Of a DNA stretch of 64,000 nt, positions 28,049-38,500 are shown piece by piece. The position numbers and the translations under genes are program-made. Where the stretch lies: NCBI RefSeq assembly GCF_001552735.1, contig NZ_BCRT01000004.1:124001-188000 (forward strand). Direction: 5' to 3'. The notes under the pieces were generated by a model that worked only from the letters and a program-made list of their open reading frames with translations, did no database searches and was not told where the DNA came from. The stretch is from Sanguibacter suarezii NBRC 16159 (GTDB taxonomy: Bacteria; Actinomycetota; Actinomycetes; Actinomycetales; Cellulomonadaceae). Each line of letters begins with the position of its first letter. Position 1 is the stretch's first letter.

Positions 28049-30451
28049 ATGTCTGTAGAACTCACCGCATTCGAGAAGGCATCGCTGCTCAGCGGGGCCT
28101 CCGTCTGGGAGAGCCGAGCGGTCCCGCGCGCCGGGATCCGGTCGCTCATCCTGGCTGACGGCCCGCACGGTGTCCGTCGCCAGGTGGGTTCCTCCGACCA
28201 CCTGGGGATCAACGCCTCCAGCCCGGCCACCTGCTTCCCCACAGCGGTGACCATCGCCAGCACGTGGAACCCGGCCCTGGCGCAGGAGGTCGGCGAGGCC
28301 CTCGGAGCCGAGGCGGCGAACCTCGGCGTCGACGTGCTGCTCGGCCCGGGCCTGAACATCAAGCGCAGCCCGTTGTGCGGACGCAACTTCGAGTACTTCT
28401 CCGAGGACCCGTTCCTCTCCGGCGCCCTCGCCACCGGCTATGTCCGGGGCATCCAGTCCCAGGGCGTGGCTGCCTGCCCCAAGCACTTCGCCGTCAACAG
28501 CCAGGAGCACCGGCGCATGACGTCGGACTCCGTGGTCGACGAGCGGACGCTGCGGGAGATCTACCTCACCGGCTTCGAGAAGGTCGTCCGTGAGGCCGCC
28601 CCGCGGACAATCATGTCCAGCTACAACCTCGTGGACGGCGTCTACGCGAGCGAGAGCCGTCACCTGCTCCAGGACATCCTGCGCGACGAGTGGGGATTCG
28701 ACGGCGCAGTCGTGACCGACTGGGGCGGCGGCAACGACCCCGTCGCCGCAGCGCTCGCCGGCGGCACGCTGGAGATGCCGTCACCCGGCTTCGACTCGGT
28801 CCGCCAGCTGCTGGCCGCGATCGAGGACGGACGGATCACCGAGAGCGACCTGGACCCCCGCGTGGCGGAGATGCTGGCGCTGGGTGAGTGGGCAGACCGC
28901 CGCGATGCACGCCCGGTGGACCTCGACGCCCACCACGCCCTGGCGCGTCGTGCCGCCGCGGCCGGTCACGTCCTGCTCCGCAACGAGGACCAGGTCCTCC
29001 CGCTCTCCCCGGGCACCCGCGTCGCCGTGATCGGCGACTTCGCGACGACCCCTCGCTACCAGGGCGCCGGGTCCTCCCTGGTCAACCCCACGCGTCTGTC
29101 CGTCCCCTCCGAGGTGCTCGCCACCTCCGGCCTCGAGGTCGTGGCCACCGCGCAGGGCTTCCAGCGCTCCGGCGCGCCAGACGACGCGCTGCGCGAGGAG
29201 GCCGTGCGCGCAGCGCAGGGCTCCGACGTCGTGCTGCTGTTCCTGGGGCTGGACGAGGTCTCGGAGTCCGAGGGACGCGACCGCACGCACCTGCGCCTGC
29301 CGGACAACCAGGTGGCGCTCCTGCAGGCCCTCGACGCCGCCGGTGCGACGGTCGTCGTCGTCCTGGCTGCCGGGTCTCCGGTCGAGATGCCGTGGCTGGG
29401 CTGCACCCAGGCGCTGCTGCACGGATTCCTCGGCGGGCAGGCCGGCGCGGAGGCCACGGTCGACGTGCTCACCGGGCAGGTCAACCCGTCAGGCCGCCTC
29501 GCCGAGACGTACCCCGTCCGGCTCGAGGACACCCCCGCCCACCGCTGGTACGGGGCGGACGACGTCCTGGAGTACCGCGAGGGGCTGTTCGTGGGCTACC
29601 GGTACTACTCCACCGCCGGGGTGCCGGTGCTGTTCCCCTTCGGATTCGGGCTCAGCTACACGACCTTCGAGTACTCCGACCTCTCCGTCACCGAAGGCGG
29701 CGCGACGTTCACCGTGCGCAACACCGGTTCCCGTACCGGGGCCGAGGTGGCCCAGGTGTACGTCGCCCGTGACAGCGAGGGTGTGCACCGCCCGGCGCGC
29801 GAGCTCAAGGGATTCGCCCGGGTCGAGCTGGCACCGGGGGCCTCGCGCACGGTCACCGTGCCGCTCGACGAGCGAGCCTTCGCCCACTACAGCACCGAGC
29901 TCGGCGGCTGGGCCGTCGAGCGTGGCACCTACTCCGTCCACGTGGGCTCCAACGTCGCCGAGACCGCGCTGCAGGCGACGCTCGAGGTCGACGGCGTCGA
30001 GCCGGTCTCCGACGCGGCCCGGCTGCCGCACTACGCCGCAGCTGACGTCACCGACGTCTCCGACGCGGAGTTCGAGGCACTGCTCGGCAAGCCGCTCACC
30101 GCTCCGGCGCAGGCCGCGCTGCTCGGCCTGAACGACCCGCTGCTCGCCATGCGCGGGGCCCGCAGCCCGCTGGCCCGCTTCGCCGCCTGGGTGCTGCGGT
30201 CCTTGGAGAAGCGCGCTGAGCGTCGCGGGAACCCTGACCTCAACCTGTTCTTCCTGCAGAACATGCCGCTGCGCGCCATCGCCAAGATGACGAACGGGTC
30301 GGTCAGCACACCGATGGTCGAGGCGATCCTCACGATCGTCAACGGCAAGCACCTGCGCGGGATCGGCGCGCTCATGGGGGCCACGGCGAAGAACATCCGG
30401 TCGACGCGCACCATGCGCCGGGCGCTCACGGCCGGCCACGACCCGCGCTGA
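28049..30451 (+). CDS. Glycoside hydrolase family 3, cytosolic beta-glucosidase-like enzyme (GH3-1)
   Basis: 800 aa without a signal peptide, so it acts on imported oligosaccharides. The ATG at 28049 has CGAGGAG 8-9 nt upstream. Order: GH3 N domain (LADGPHGVRRQ, RNFEYFSEDPFLSG, CPKHFAVNSQEHRR, nucleophile Asp224 in VVTDWGGGND); GH3 C domain (VAVIGDFATTPRYQGAGSS, LFLGLDEVSESEGRDR); fibronectin-III-like domain (FGFGLSYTTFEYSDL). A C-terminal tail of about 150 residues (from SDAEFEALLGKP) has helical segments NMPLRAIAKMTNG and NGKHLRGIGALM. Substrate cannot be read; beta-glucoside or a related linkage is likely. It leads the unit GH3-gtrA-GT2 behind LytTR site 1. Confidence 0.92.
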   Translation: MSVELTAFEKASLLSGASVWESRAVPRAGIRSLILADGPHGVRRQVGSSDHLGINASSPATCFPTAVTIASTWNPALAQEVGEALGAEAANLGVDVLLGPGLNIKRSPLCGRNFEYFSEDPFLSGALATGYVRGIQSQGVAACPKHFAVNSQEHRRMTSDSVVDERTLREIYLTGFEKVVREAAPRTIMSSYNLVDGVYASESRHLLQDILRDEWGFDGAVVTDWGGGNDPVAAALAGGTLEMPSPGFDSVRQLLAAIEDGRITESDLDPRVAEMLALGEWADRRDARPVDLDAHHALARRAAAAGHVLLRNEDQVLPLSPGTRVAVIGDFATTPRYQGAGSSLVNPTRLSVPSEVLATSGLEVVATAQGFQRSGAPDDALREEAVRAAQGSDVVLLFLGLDEVSESEGRDRTHLRLPDNQVALLQALDAAGATVVVVLAAGSPVEMPWLGCTQALLHGFLGGQAGAEATVDVLTGQVNPSGRLAETYPVRLEDTPAHRWYGADDVLEYREGLFVGYRYYSTAGVPVLFPFGFGLSYTTFEYSDLSVTEGGATFTVRNTGSRTGAEVAQVYVARDSEGVHRPARELKGFARVELAPGASRTVTVPLDERAFAHYSTELGGWAVERGTYSVHVGSNVAETALQATLEVDGVEPVSDAARLPHYAAADVTDVSDAEFEALLGKPLTAPAQAALLGLNDPLLAMRGARSPLARFAAWVLRSLEKRAERRGNPDLNLFFLQNMPLRAIAKMTNGSVSTPMVEAILTIVNGKHLRGIGALMGATAKNIRSTRTMRRALTAGHDPR

Positions 30452-30453
30452 CC

Positions 30454-30486
30454 TGATCTGCCACTGATCTGCCACTGACCTGCGAC
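30454..30486 (+). repeat. Three tandem 11-bp units
   Basis: TGATCTGCCAC occurs twice exactly and once with two changes (TGACCTGCGAC) immediately after the GH3-1 stop codon. No role is evident. Confidence 0.7.
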
Positions 30487-30525
30487 AGCCCTCGCCGACC
30501 CTGACCACCGAGAAAGAGACCTGAC

Positions 30526-31158
30526 ATGCTGCGACGGATCGGCGAGGCCTGGAAGGGCCTTGAGCAGAGACGCCCGGGAACTGCGCAGTTCCTCATGTTC
30601 TTCGTGCTGAGCAACGGCGTGACCGCGCTGCAGCTGGCGCTCATGCCGGTGTTCAAGAGTGCCTTCGGTCACACCGCCCTGGTGAGCACCGCCTTCCAGG
30701 TCTTGCCGATCGGGGCGAACGTCGACGGGTCGCAGTTCTTCGTCTTCGACTACGCCGCTGGGGCATTGCCCCAGGGTGGAGGGGGTCTGGCGTACTTCCT
30801 CGCGGTGCAGATCACGCTGCTCATCGCGCAGGTCATCAACTTCTTCCTCCAGCGCAGGGTGACCTTCCGGTCCAACTCGAGCATCTGGCGGGCCGCTGCC
30901 TGGTACCTGCTCGCCTATATCATCATCACCTTTGCCGCAGCAGCGTTGCAGGGCCTGTACAAGGCCCCGATCTACGACCTGCTGATGACGACCTGGGGTT
31001 GGGGAGAGTTGGGCGGCACCGTCGCCGACGTCGTGACGATGATCATCAACAGCGCACTGTCCTTCTGGGTCTTCTTCCCCATCTTCAAGGTCATCTTCAA
31101 GCGTGAGCCCGAGCTGCATCTCGAGCCCGCGCCGGCCACCTCCCGAACGGCGGTCTGA
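30526..31158 (+). CDS. GtrA-like polytopic membrane protein, copy 1
   Basis: 210 aa with about four to five membrane helices. The GtrA hallmark is visible as INFFLQRRVTFRSN near the middle and [16 protein letters not shown] at the C-terminus. An extended, Gly-rich loop (PIGANVDGSQFFVFDYAAGA) lies between helices 1 and 2 and is not typical of short GtrA proteins. Known: GtrA proteins are thought to flip polyprenyl-phosphate-linked sugars for glycan decoration. It sits between GH3-1 and a GT2 gene, 4 bp before the latter. A close paralogue lies at 40152-40772. Confidence 0.85.
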   Translation: MLRRIGEAWKGLEQRRPGTAQFLMFFVLSNGVTALQLALMPVFKSAFGHTALVSTAFQVLPIGANVDGSQFFVFDYAAGALPQGGGGLAYFLAVQITLLIAQVINFFLQRRVTFRSNSSIWRAAAWYLLAYIIITFAAAALQGLYKAPIYDLLMTTWGWGELGGTVADVVTMIINSALSFWVFFPIFKVIFKREPELHLEPAPATSRTAV

Positions 31159-31162
31159 CACC

Positions 31163-32200
31163 ATGACCGCGAAGCTGCTCACCGTCGTGGTGCCGAGCTA
31201 CAACTCGGCAGACTACCTGCACCGCTGCCTGGACTCCCTCGTCCCAGGCCCGGCGGACACCGAGGTCGTCGTCGTGGACGACGGCTCCCGCGACGCGACC
31301 GCTCAGATCGCCCGTGGCTACGCCGAGCGGTTCCCCGGCATCGTGCGGGTGGTCTCCAAGCCCAACGGCGGTCACGGCTCGGCGATCAACGCCGGGCTGG
31401 CCGTCGCCCAGGGGCGCTACATCAAGGTCGTCGACTCCGACGACTGGGTGGACCGCGGGGCCTACGCGTCGTTGCTGGACATGCTGCGGGAGCGGGCGGA
31501 GCGCGGCGAGGACGACCTCGACGTCGTCGTGAGCAACTTCGTCTACGAGAAGGACGGCCGACGCACCAAGCGCGCGGTGCGCTACCGCGACGTGCTGCCG
31601 GTGGGGGAGGTCTTCGACTGGGACGACGTCGAGGCCTTCGGGGTGTCGCAGTACATCCTCATGCACTCCCTGGTCTACCGCACGGCTCTGCTCGTCGAGT
31701 GCGGCCTGGTGCTGCCCGAGCACACCTTCTACGTGGACAACCTCTACGCCTACGTCCCGCTCGCGGACGTGCGGACGATGTACTACCACGACGTCGATCT
31801 GTACCGGTACTACATCGGCCGGGCCGACCAGTCCGTCAACGAGAGCGTCATGATCTCGCGGCTGGACCAGCAGCTGCGGGTCAACCGGATGATGCTGACG
31901 CACCTGCAGGAGGTGCGCAGCCGCGACGACGTGTCCAAGGGGCTCGTCCGCTACCTCGTGCACTACGCCAAGATCGTCTCCGCGGTGTCCTCGGTGCTGC
32001 TCGCGCGGGCGGGGACCCCTGCTGCCCTGGAGGAGCGGGACCGCTTCTGGCGCGAGGTCCGCGAGACGGACCCGTGGCTGTACTCCCGGCTGCGCTCGCG
32101 CTCGGTCATGGGGCAGGTCGCCAACCTCCCCGGGCGGCCCGGGCGGGGTCTGTCGGTCCTGGCCTACCTCGTGGCCCAGCGAGCCGTCGGCTTCAACTAG
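31163..32200 (+). CDS. Family 2 glycosyltransferase
   Basis: 345 aa, soluble or peripherally bound. GT-A fold start LLTVVVPSYNSADYLHRCLDS, VVVDDGSRDATA (nucleotide-binding Asp), SKPNGGHGSAINAGL, and the DxD-type metal motif VVDSDDW. The second half lacks the membrane helices of dolichyl-phosphate-sugar synthases, so direct transfer of a sugar from UDP or dTDP is likely. The acceptor is unknown. The ATG at 31163 follows gtrA by 4 bp, implying one transcript. Confidence 0.9.
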   Translation: MTAKLLTVVVPSYNSADYLHRCLDSLVPGPADTEVVVVDDGSRDATAQIARGYAERFPGIVRVVSKPNGGHGSAINAGLAVAQGRYIKVVDSDDWVDRGAYASLLDMLRERAERGEDDLDVVVSNFVYEKDGRRTKRAVRYRDVLPVGEVFDWDDVEAFGVSQYILMHSLVYRTALLVECGLVLPEHTFYVDNLYAYVPLADVRTMYYHDVDLYRYYIGRADQSVNESVMISRLDQQLRVNRMMLTHLQEVRSRDDVSKGLVRYLVHYAKIVSAVSSVLLARAGTPAALEERDRFWREVRETDPWLYSRLRSRSVMGQVANLPGRPGRGLSVLAYLVAQRAVGFN

Positions 32201-32310
32201 GACCTTCGACCCGACTGTGAACGGTGTCATGACGGACGTCCGGCCGCGGCGTCGTGCGCGATCGCAGCCGCGCGAGACCCCCTTTCCGGAGGTGTTCGCG
32301 GGCTCGCTCG

Positions 32311-32341
32311 ACAGTCTGTGCGCACAACCCGACAGGTTGTG
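32311..32341 (+). promoter_or_regulatory. Putative LytTR operator 2, upstream of GH3-2
   Basis: ACAGTCTGTG at 32311-32320 and ACAGGTTGTG at 32332-32341, start-to-start 21 bp, plus strand. The 328-bp gap (32201-32528) also holds a candidate TGTGAT -10-like hexamer about 42 bp downstream and a 12-codon upstream ORF. Confidence 0.6.
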
Positions 32342-32493
32342 CAGATCGAGGCGGCGGCAGGTGGGAATCGGGTTGTGATGAGGTCGCTGAGCTCCGGTGA
32401 GGGACACCACGTGTGCCACAGGTAGCGCAGGCCCGACCGGATGTGGCGACTGTGACGTCGACCAGGTCCGCAGGGCAGTCAAAGGAGACACGC

Positions 32494-32532
32494 GTGGACA
32501 CACGCTTGTGCGACGAAAGGGAAGGTCGATGA
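32494..32532 (+). CDS. Candidate 12-codon upstream ORF coupled to GH3-2
   Basis: GTG start with AAAGGAG 6 nt upstream, peptide VDTRLCDEREGR. Its TGA overlaps the GH3-2 ATG (ATGA). GH3-2 itself has only GGGAAGG close to its start, so initiation may be coupled through this ORF. Confidence 0.35.
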   Translation: MDTRLCDEREGR

Positions 32533-34931
32533 CGACTACGTCAACACGCCATCACATGAAGGCGAAGGGCATCAAGGGAGCGGCGCTCGTCACAGGGATC
32601 GCCATGCTCGCTCTGGCTGGTTGCTCCAGCTCAGCCTCCGACGAGGGAGACGCCCCCGCCGGCGGCAACGCCTTCACCACGCGGGAGGTCACGGACGGCA
32701 CGACCGACTTCGTGGTCGTCACCAACCCGGGCGACGGACCGGTCCTGTCCTACGGTGCAGACAGCGGGATCGAGCTGCTCACCGAAGAGGTCGACGGACA
32801 GACGCTCGCGTTCAAGGACATGAACGCCAACGGCACGCTCGACGTGTGGGAAGACTGGCGCGAGAGCGCCCAGGACCGTGCGGCGGACCTCGCGGCGACC
32901 ATGTCGGTCGAGCAGGTCGCCGGGCTCATGCTGTTCAGCTCCCACGAGCGCTCTCCTGCTGACGGCCTGACCGACGCGCAGAAGACGTACCTGTCGGAGT
33001 CTCACCTGCGCAACGTCCTCAACGCTGCAGCCAGCGACGTCGAGGCGACCGTGCCGTGGGTCAACGCCATGCAGGCCTACGTGGAGACGCTGGCCACCGA
33101 GGACACCCCGTACATCCCGGTGAACTTCAGCTCTGACCCTCGGTCCTCCGCAGGCTCAGCCGGCTACAACTCCAGCGGCGTGGACATCTCGCGCTGGCCC
33201 TCCAGCCTGGGCCTGGCCGCGACCTTCGACGCCGAGCACACCCAGACCTTCGCCGAGATGGCCTCCGCGGAGTACCGCGCCCTGGGCATCACCACGGCGC
33301 TGAGCCCGCAGATCGACCTCGCGACCGAGCCGCGCTGGCTGCGTGTCGGCGACACCTTCGGCGAGGACGCGGAGCAGAACACCGAGCTCGCGGCCGCCTA
33401 CGTCGACGGCTTCCAGGGCTCTGCCGGCGAGGACGGATGGGGCGTCCAGTCCGTCAACGCCATGATCAAGCACTGGGCTGGCGACGGTCCCGGCGAAGGG
33501 GGACGCGAGTCCCACACCGAAGCCGGCAAGTACGGGGTGTACCCGGGCGGCAACTTCGACGAGCACACCCAGGCCTTCCTGGGGTCCCCGGACGCTGCCG
33601 CCATCATGACCGCCTACTCGATCGCGCTCGACGCCGACGGACAGCCGCTCCTGGGTGACCGTACCGGCACCGCGTACGACGAGGGCCGCATGGCGCTGCT
33701 GCGCGAGGAGCACGGCTACGACGGCGTCGTGGTCACCGACTGGGGCGTCATGACCGGCGCCGACGACGCCGACGCCTTCATCGCGATGGCCTGGGGCGCC
33801 GAGGAGCTCACCCCGGCCGAGCGCTACCTGCAGGTGCTCAAGACCGGGCACGACATGTTCGGTGGCGTCAACGACGCGACCTACCTGCTCGAGGCTGCTG
33901 AGCTGTGGCAGGAGAAGTTCGAGGCTGGCGAGCTGGACGAGGACGCCGAGGCGCGCTTCCAGGAGTCCGGCGCGCGCATCCTGACGATGTTCTTCAACCC
34001 CGGTCTGTACGAGAGCGCCTTCCTCGACATCGAGGAGTCGAAGGCGATCCTCGCCAGCGACGACAAGGTCGCCGCGGGCTACGAGGCCCAGCTCGACTCG
34101 GTGGTCATGCTCAAGAACGACGGTGAGACCATCACCGCGAGCGAGACCGCTGACTGGTCCGACAAGACGGTCTACATCCCGCACACCTTCAACCTCGGCC
34201 TGGCCGGCGCCTTCGGCCCCGCCACGCTCACCGAGTACCCGAGCCTGGCGATCGAGGCCGCCGAGGAGATCTTCGGCACCGTCCTGACCGACACCGTCGA
34301 GCTCGACGCGGACGGCAACGTCGTCTCCCAGACGGCCCCCGACCTGTCCGACGTGGACCTCGTCCTCGTCGGGATGGACAGCCCGGACAACGGTGGCACC
34401 TTCACCAACGCCGGCCGGGACGCCGAGACGGGCGACTTCTACCCGCTGTCGCTGCAGTACCGTCCGTACACCGCTGACGGCGAGAACGTGCGCCAGGTCT
34501 CGATCTCGGGCGACATCCTCCCCGACGGGACGCAGCAGAACCGGTCGTACTTCGGCAAGACCTCGCACATCCTCAACGAGGCTGACCTCGACGCCTTCGA
34601 GCGTGCGATCACGGCCATCGAGGCCACCGGCAAGGACATCCCGGTGATCACCGTCCTCAAGGCGGCCAACCCGGTCATCCCGACCGAGTTCGAGTCCCGC
34701 TCCGACGCGATCGTCGTCGGGTTCGGCACGAACGACAAGGCTCTCATCGAGGTCGCCCTCGGCCTGCACGAGCCCAAGGGACGCCTGCCGATCCAGTTCC
34801 CCGCCGACATGAACACCGTCGAGGCGCAGTTCGAAGACGTCGCGAAGGACGTCACGCCGTTCACCGACTCCGTCGGCAACGTCTACGACTACGGCTTCGG
34901 CCTGAACTACGCGGGACCGATCTCGAACTGA
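32529..34931 (+). CDS. GH3 lipoprotein, extracellular beta-glycosidase-like enzyme (GH3-2)
   Basis: 800 aa. A type II signal peptide ends in the lipobox LALAGC with Cys32, so the mature enzyme is tethered to the outer face of the membrane. After a Ser/Asp linker comes an EF-hand-like loop (FKDMNANGTLDVWEDWR), often seen at the N-terminus of this GH3 subgroup. Then the GH3 N domain (PSSLGLAATFDAEH, ALSPQIDLATEPRWLR, KHWAGDGPGEGGRESH, nucleophile Asp404 in VVVTDWGVMTGADD) and the GH3 C domain (SVVMLKNDG to the end). No fibronectin-III domain follows. The protein is strongly acidic. It is a single-gene unit between LytTR site 2 and a terminator. Confidence 0.92.
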   Translation: MTTTSTRHHMKAKGIKGAALVTGIAMLALAGCSSSASDEGDAPAGGNAFTTREVTDGTTDFVVVTNPGDGPVLSYGADSGIELLTEEVDGQTLAFKDMNANGTLDVWEDWRESAQDRAADLAATMSVEQVAGLMLFSSHERSPADGLTDAQKTYLSESHLRNVLNAAASDVEATVPWVNAMQAYVETLATEDTPYIPVNFSSDPRSSAGSAGYNSSGVDISRWPSSLGLAATFDAEHTQTFAEMASAEYRALGITTALSPQIDLATEPRWLRVGDTFGEDAEQNTELAAAYVDGFQGSAGEDGWGVQSVNAMIKHWAGDGPGEGGRESHTEAGKYGVYPGGNFDEHTQAFLGSPDAAAIMTAYSIALDADGQPLLGDRTGTAYDEGRMALLREEHGYDGVVVTDWGVMTGADDADAFIAMAWGAEELTPAERYLQVLKTGHDMFGGVNDATYLLEAAELWQEKFEAGELDEDAEARFQESGARILTMFFNPGLYESAFLDIEESKAILASDDKVAAGYEAQLDSVVMLKNDGETITASETADWSDKTVYIPHTFNLGLAGAFGPATLTEYPSLAIEAAEEIFGTVLTDTVELDADGNVVSQTAPDLSDVDLVLVGMDSPDNGGTFTNAGRDAETGDFYPLSLQYRPYTADGENVRQVSISGDILPDGTQQNRSYFGKTSHILNEADLDAFERAITAIEATGKDIPVITVLKAANPVIPTEFESRSDAIVVGFGTNDKALIEVALGLHEPKGRLPIQFPADMNTVEAQFEDVAKDVTPFTDSVGNVYDYGFGLNYAGPISN

Positions 34932-34942
34932 TCGACGCGACC

Positions 34943-34980
34943 ACTGGGTGGCCGGCGGCACCAGCTGCCGGCCACCCAGT
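34943..34980 (+). terminator. Terminator of GH3-2
   Basis: A 14-bp perfect inverted repeat (34943-34956 and 34967-34980) with a 10-nt loop, 11 bp after the stop codon. Confidence 0.8.
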
Positions 34981-35074
34981 CTCCGGATCGGCGGGCAGCA
35001 CCACTCCCACCGACACCGGCACGCACGACCGACTGCGGGGTGGGCCCGTGGTCAGATCTCATGAAGGAGCAGAC

Positions 35075-35497
35075 ATGAAGCGCAAGAAGATGCTGACCAC
35101 CGGCCTCGGCCTGCTGATCACCGTGACCGGTGTGCTCGGGCTCGCCGCGTGCGGCAGCGACGAGAGCGGTGCGGAGACCCCGTCCGGCTCCTCCTCCGAG
35201 AGCGCCTCGGTCGACGTCGACGTCGCAGACGACCTGGAGAACGCCCGGACGGCCATCGCCGACGCGCTCGCCGAGGACGACTCGTGGGGTCAGATCATGC
35301 TGGCCAGCGACGTCAAGGCGCCCACCGTGAAGTACGGCATGCTCGTCGTGCCCTACACCCCCTCCGACGCCGCCTCGCGCGTGCAGGGCACCGTCACGAT
35401 CACCGACGGCGCGTACACGATCGAAGCCGACTCGGCCGCCTCCGGCCAGACGTGGCAGATCGACCAGGACGGCACGATCACCGAAGCGTCGAAGTAA
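35075..35497 (+). CDS. Small lipoprotein of unknown function
   Basis: 140 aa. The start at ATG 35075 has AAGGAG 6-7 nt upstream. The signal peptide KRKKMLTTGLGLLITVTGVL ends in the lipobox GLAAC (Cys26). A Ser/Glu/Asp linker leads to an 85-residue domain with alternating beta-strand character (KYGMLVVPYTP, GTVTITDGAYTIEAD, TWQIDQDGTI). No family is recognised. It lies 72 bp before GH3-3 and is probably co-transcribed with it. Confidence 0.8.
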   Translation: MKRKKMLTTGLGLLITVTGVLGLAACGSDESGAETPSGSSSESASVDVDVADDLENARTAIADALAEDDSWGQIMLASDVKAPTVKYGMLVVPYTPSDAASRVQGTVTITDGAYTIEADSAASGQTWQIDQDGTITEASK

Positions 35498-35569
35498 CAG
35501 CTCGGAACACCGTCCGGTCATGGGTCACCCCCATGATCTGATCACTGATCGCACTCGAGGAGAACTGCA

Positions 35570-38500
35570 GTGAACGCCAAGGCAAAGAACGCCGATCGCG
35601 AGAAGAAGCCGATGTCGAACAAGAAGTACCTGTGGATCTGGGCACCCGCTCTCGCGACGGTGACTGTGATCACCGTCGTGGCGAACGTGGGCCTCAACGT
35701 CGCCGGAGGCTGGGTCGCATCCCAGTTCGGATCCGGTACGTACGAGTTCACGAACGCGGAGGAGTCCGCCGCCTGGGACACCGAGTACTACTCGTCCGAC
35801 TTCGACGACATCGACGCGGTCGACGAGGCCGCCAAGGCGCTCGTCGAGGAGATCTCCGGCGCAGGCATCGTCCTGGCCAAGAACGAGGCCGGTGCGCTGC
35901 CGCTGGCCCCCAGCTCGAGCGTGACGATGCTGGGCCGCGCGGCCGCGGACCCGGTGTTCGGCGGGTCCGGTTCCGGTTCCGTGGACACCAACTCCGCGGT
36001 CACCGCCCGTGGTGGCCTGGAGAACGCGGGCCTCGTGGTGAACGACGAGGTCTTCACCACGATCGAGGCGTTCGCTGCAGAGAACCCGCGCGGCTACATC
36101 GAGATGGACAACCCCGGCGCCTCCACCTACTACATCGGTGAGATGCCGGTCGCCGACTACCAGGCGACGTCAGCCTCCTTCGAGCAGTACTCCGACGCCG
36201 CCGTCGTCTACGTCGGCCGTCCGGGCGGTGAGGGCGGCGACCTCACGCAGGACATGACCGACTGGGACGACAACGCCGAGGCCGGTCAGCACCAGCTCGA
36301 GCTGAACAAGGACGAGCGGGACCTGATCGAGCTGGCGAAGTCCAGCTTCGAGACGGTCGTCGTCGTGGTCAACGCCTCGACGACGATCGAGATGGGTGAC
36401 CTCCAGGCGGACCCCGAGATCGACGCGATCCTGCTGGCAGGGTCGCCGGGCGCGACCGGTCTCAACGCGCTCGGTCGCGTGCTGACCGGTGAGGTCAACC
36501 CCTCCGGCCGCACCGCGGACCTGTGGGCGGCTGACTTCACAGCGGACCCGACCTTCGTCAACTTCGGCGGCTACGTCTACGACAACGTCGAGGCGTCCTT
36601 CCCGGTCTCCGCCATCGAGACGGCGACCTCCAACGCGACGGTCACCTCCGAGGCACCGTTCGTCAACTACGCCGAGGGCATCTACTTCGGCTACCGCTAC
36701 TACGAGACCGCAGCGGCCGAGGGCTTCATCGACTACGACGCCGCGGTGGTCTACCCCTTCGGCTACGGGCTCAGCTACACGGACTTCACCTGGGAGGTCG
36801 CGAGCACCGAGGCCGGTGACGTGGACGGCACCGTCTCGGTGACCGTGAACGTCACCAACACCGGTGACACCGCGGGCAAGGACGTCGTGGAGCTCTACTA
36901 CACCGCGCCCTACACCGCCGGTGGCATCGAGAAGTCCGAGGTCGTCCTGGGCGGCTTCGCCAAGACGGACCTCATCGAGCCCGGTGCCAGCGAGAGCGTC
37001 GTGATCGACCTCGCGGTCGAGGACATGGCCTCCTACGACCACCTGGACGCCGAGGCGTACGTCCTGGAGGCCGGTGACTACACCATCTCCGTGCGCACCG
37101 ACTCCCACACGGTCGCCCCGGGCACCGAGCCGATCACCTACACCGTCGACTCCGACGTCGTGTTCTCCGGTGACGACCACCGCTCCTCCGACCTCACCGA
37201 GGTCACCAACCAGTTCGACGACGTCTCGGCGCAGTTCAGCACCGAGCCCACCGAGGGCAAGGTCCTGTCGATGTCCCGCGCGGACTTCGCCGGCACCTTC
37301 CCGACGGCCCCGACCCCGGACCTGTTCGTCGCGGACGAGGCTGTCATCGAGGGCTTCGCCGCCTGGGACTACGACGCACAGGCCGAGGCCTTCGAGGGCG
37401 AGAAGCCGGCGACGGGCGAGCGCTCCGAGCTCGCGCTGATCGACCTGCGCGGACTGCCCAAGGACGACCCCCAGTGGGAGGACCTGCTCGACTCCATCTC
37501 GGTCGACGACATGACCGGCATGCTCCTCAACGGCGCCTACCAGACGGCCGCGATCGGTTCGATCGCCAAGCCGCAGACCGTCGAGCCTGACGGACCGGCT
37601 GGCCTGTCCTCGTTCATCAACTCCTCGATCAACGGTGTGGCCTACCCCTCGCAGGTCCTCATCGCCCAGACCTGGGACGTGGACCTGGGCACCGCCATGG
37701 GCACGATGATCGGCAACGAGGTGCTGCAGAAGGACCTCAACGGCTGGTACGCCCCCGCGGTCAACCTGCACCGCTCGCCCTTCGGCGGCCGGAACTTCGA
37801 GTACTACTCCGAGGACCCCTTCCTCTCCGGCGCCATGGCCACCGCGGTGTCCAACGGTGCGGCGGACAAGGGTGTCTACACGATGCTCAAGCACTTCGCG
37901 CTCAACGAGCAGGAGACGAACCGCGTCAACAACGGCATCGCCACCTGGGCCACCGAGCAGACGATCCGTGAGGTCTACCTCAAGCCCTTCGAGATGGTCG
38001 TCAAGGACACCTCGATGGACGTCCGGTACATCTCTGACGAGGACGGCACGATCTCGGAGACGACGATCGGCGCCGGCGGCATCATGAGCTCCTTCAACCG
38101 GATCGGTGCGGTCTGGGCCGGCGGCTCCGAGGCGCTCATGACGACCGTGCTCCGTGATGAGTGGGGCTTCGAGGGCTTCGCCATCTCGGACTTCAACCTC
38201 TACCCGTACATGAACCCGAACCAGAGCATCAGCGCTGGTACGGACCTCACGCTGACCTTCCAGCCGTCGAAGTCCTTCGGGGACACGTCGTCGGCCAAGG
38301 CCGTGACGGACATCCGCAACGCGACCCACAACATCCTGTTCACGGTCGCGAACTCCAACGCGATGAACGGGATCGCGCCGGGGGCCACGGTCTCGTACAC
38401 GCCGCCCACCTGGGTGTACATCCAGATCGGCGCCACCGTGGTGATCGGCCTGCTCGTGCTGGCAGGCGGGCTCATGGTGACGCGTCGCGTGCTGCGTCAC

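Noticed and set aside
34932-35074. A fourth LytTR operator before the lipoprotein/GH3-3 unit
   Set aside because: No pair of ACAGGTTGTG-like repeats is present, so this unit is not included in the proposed regulon.
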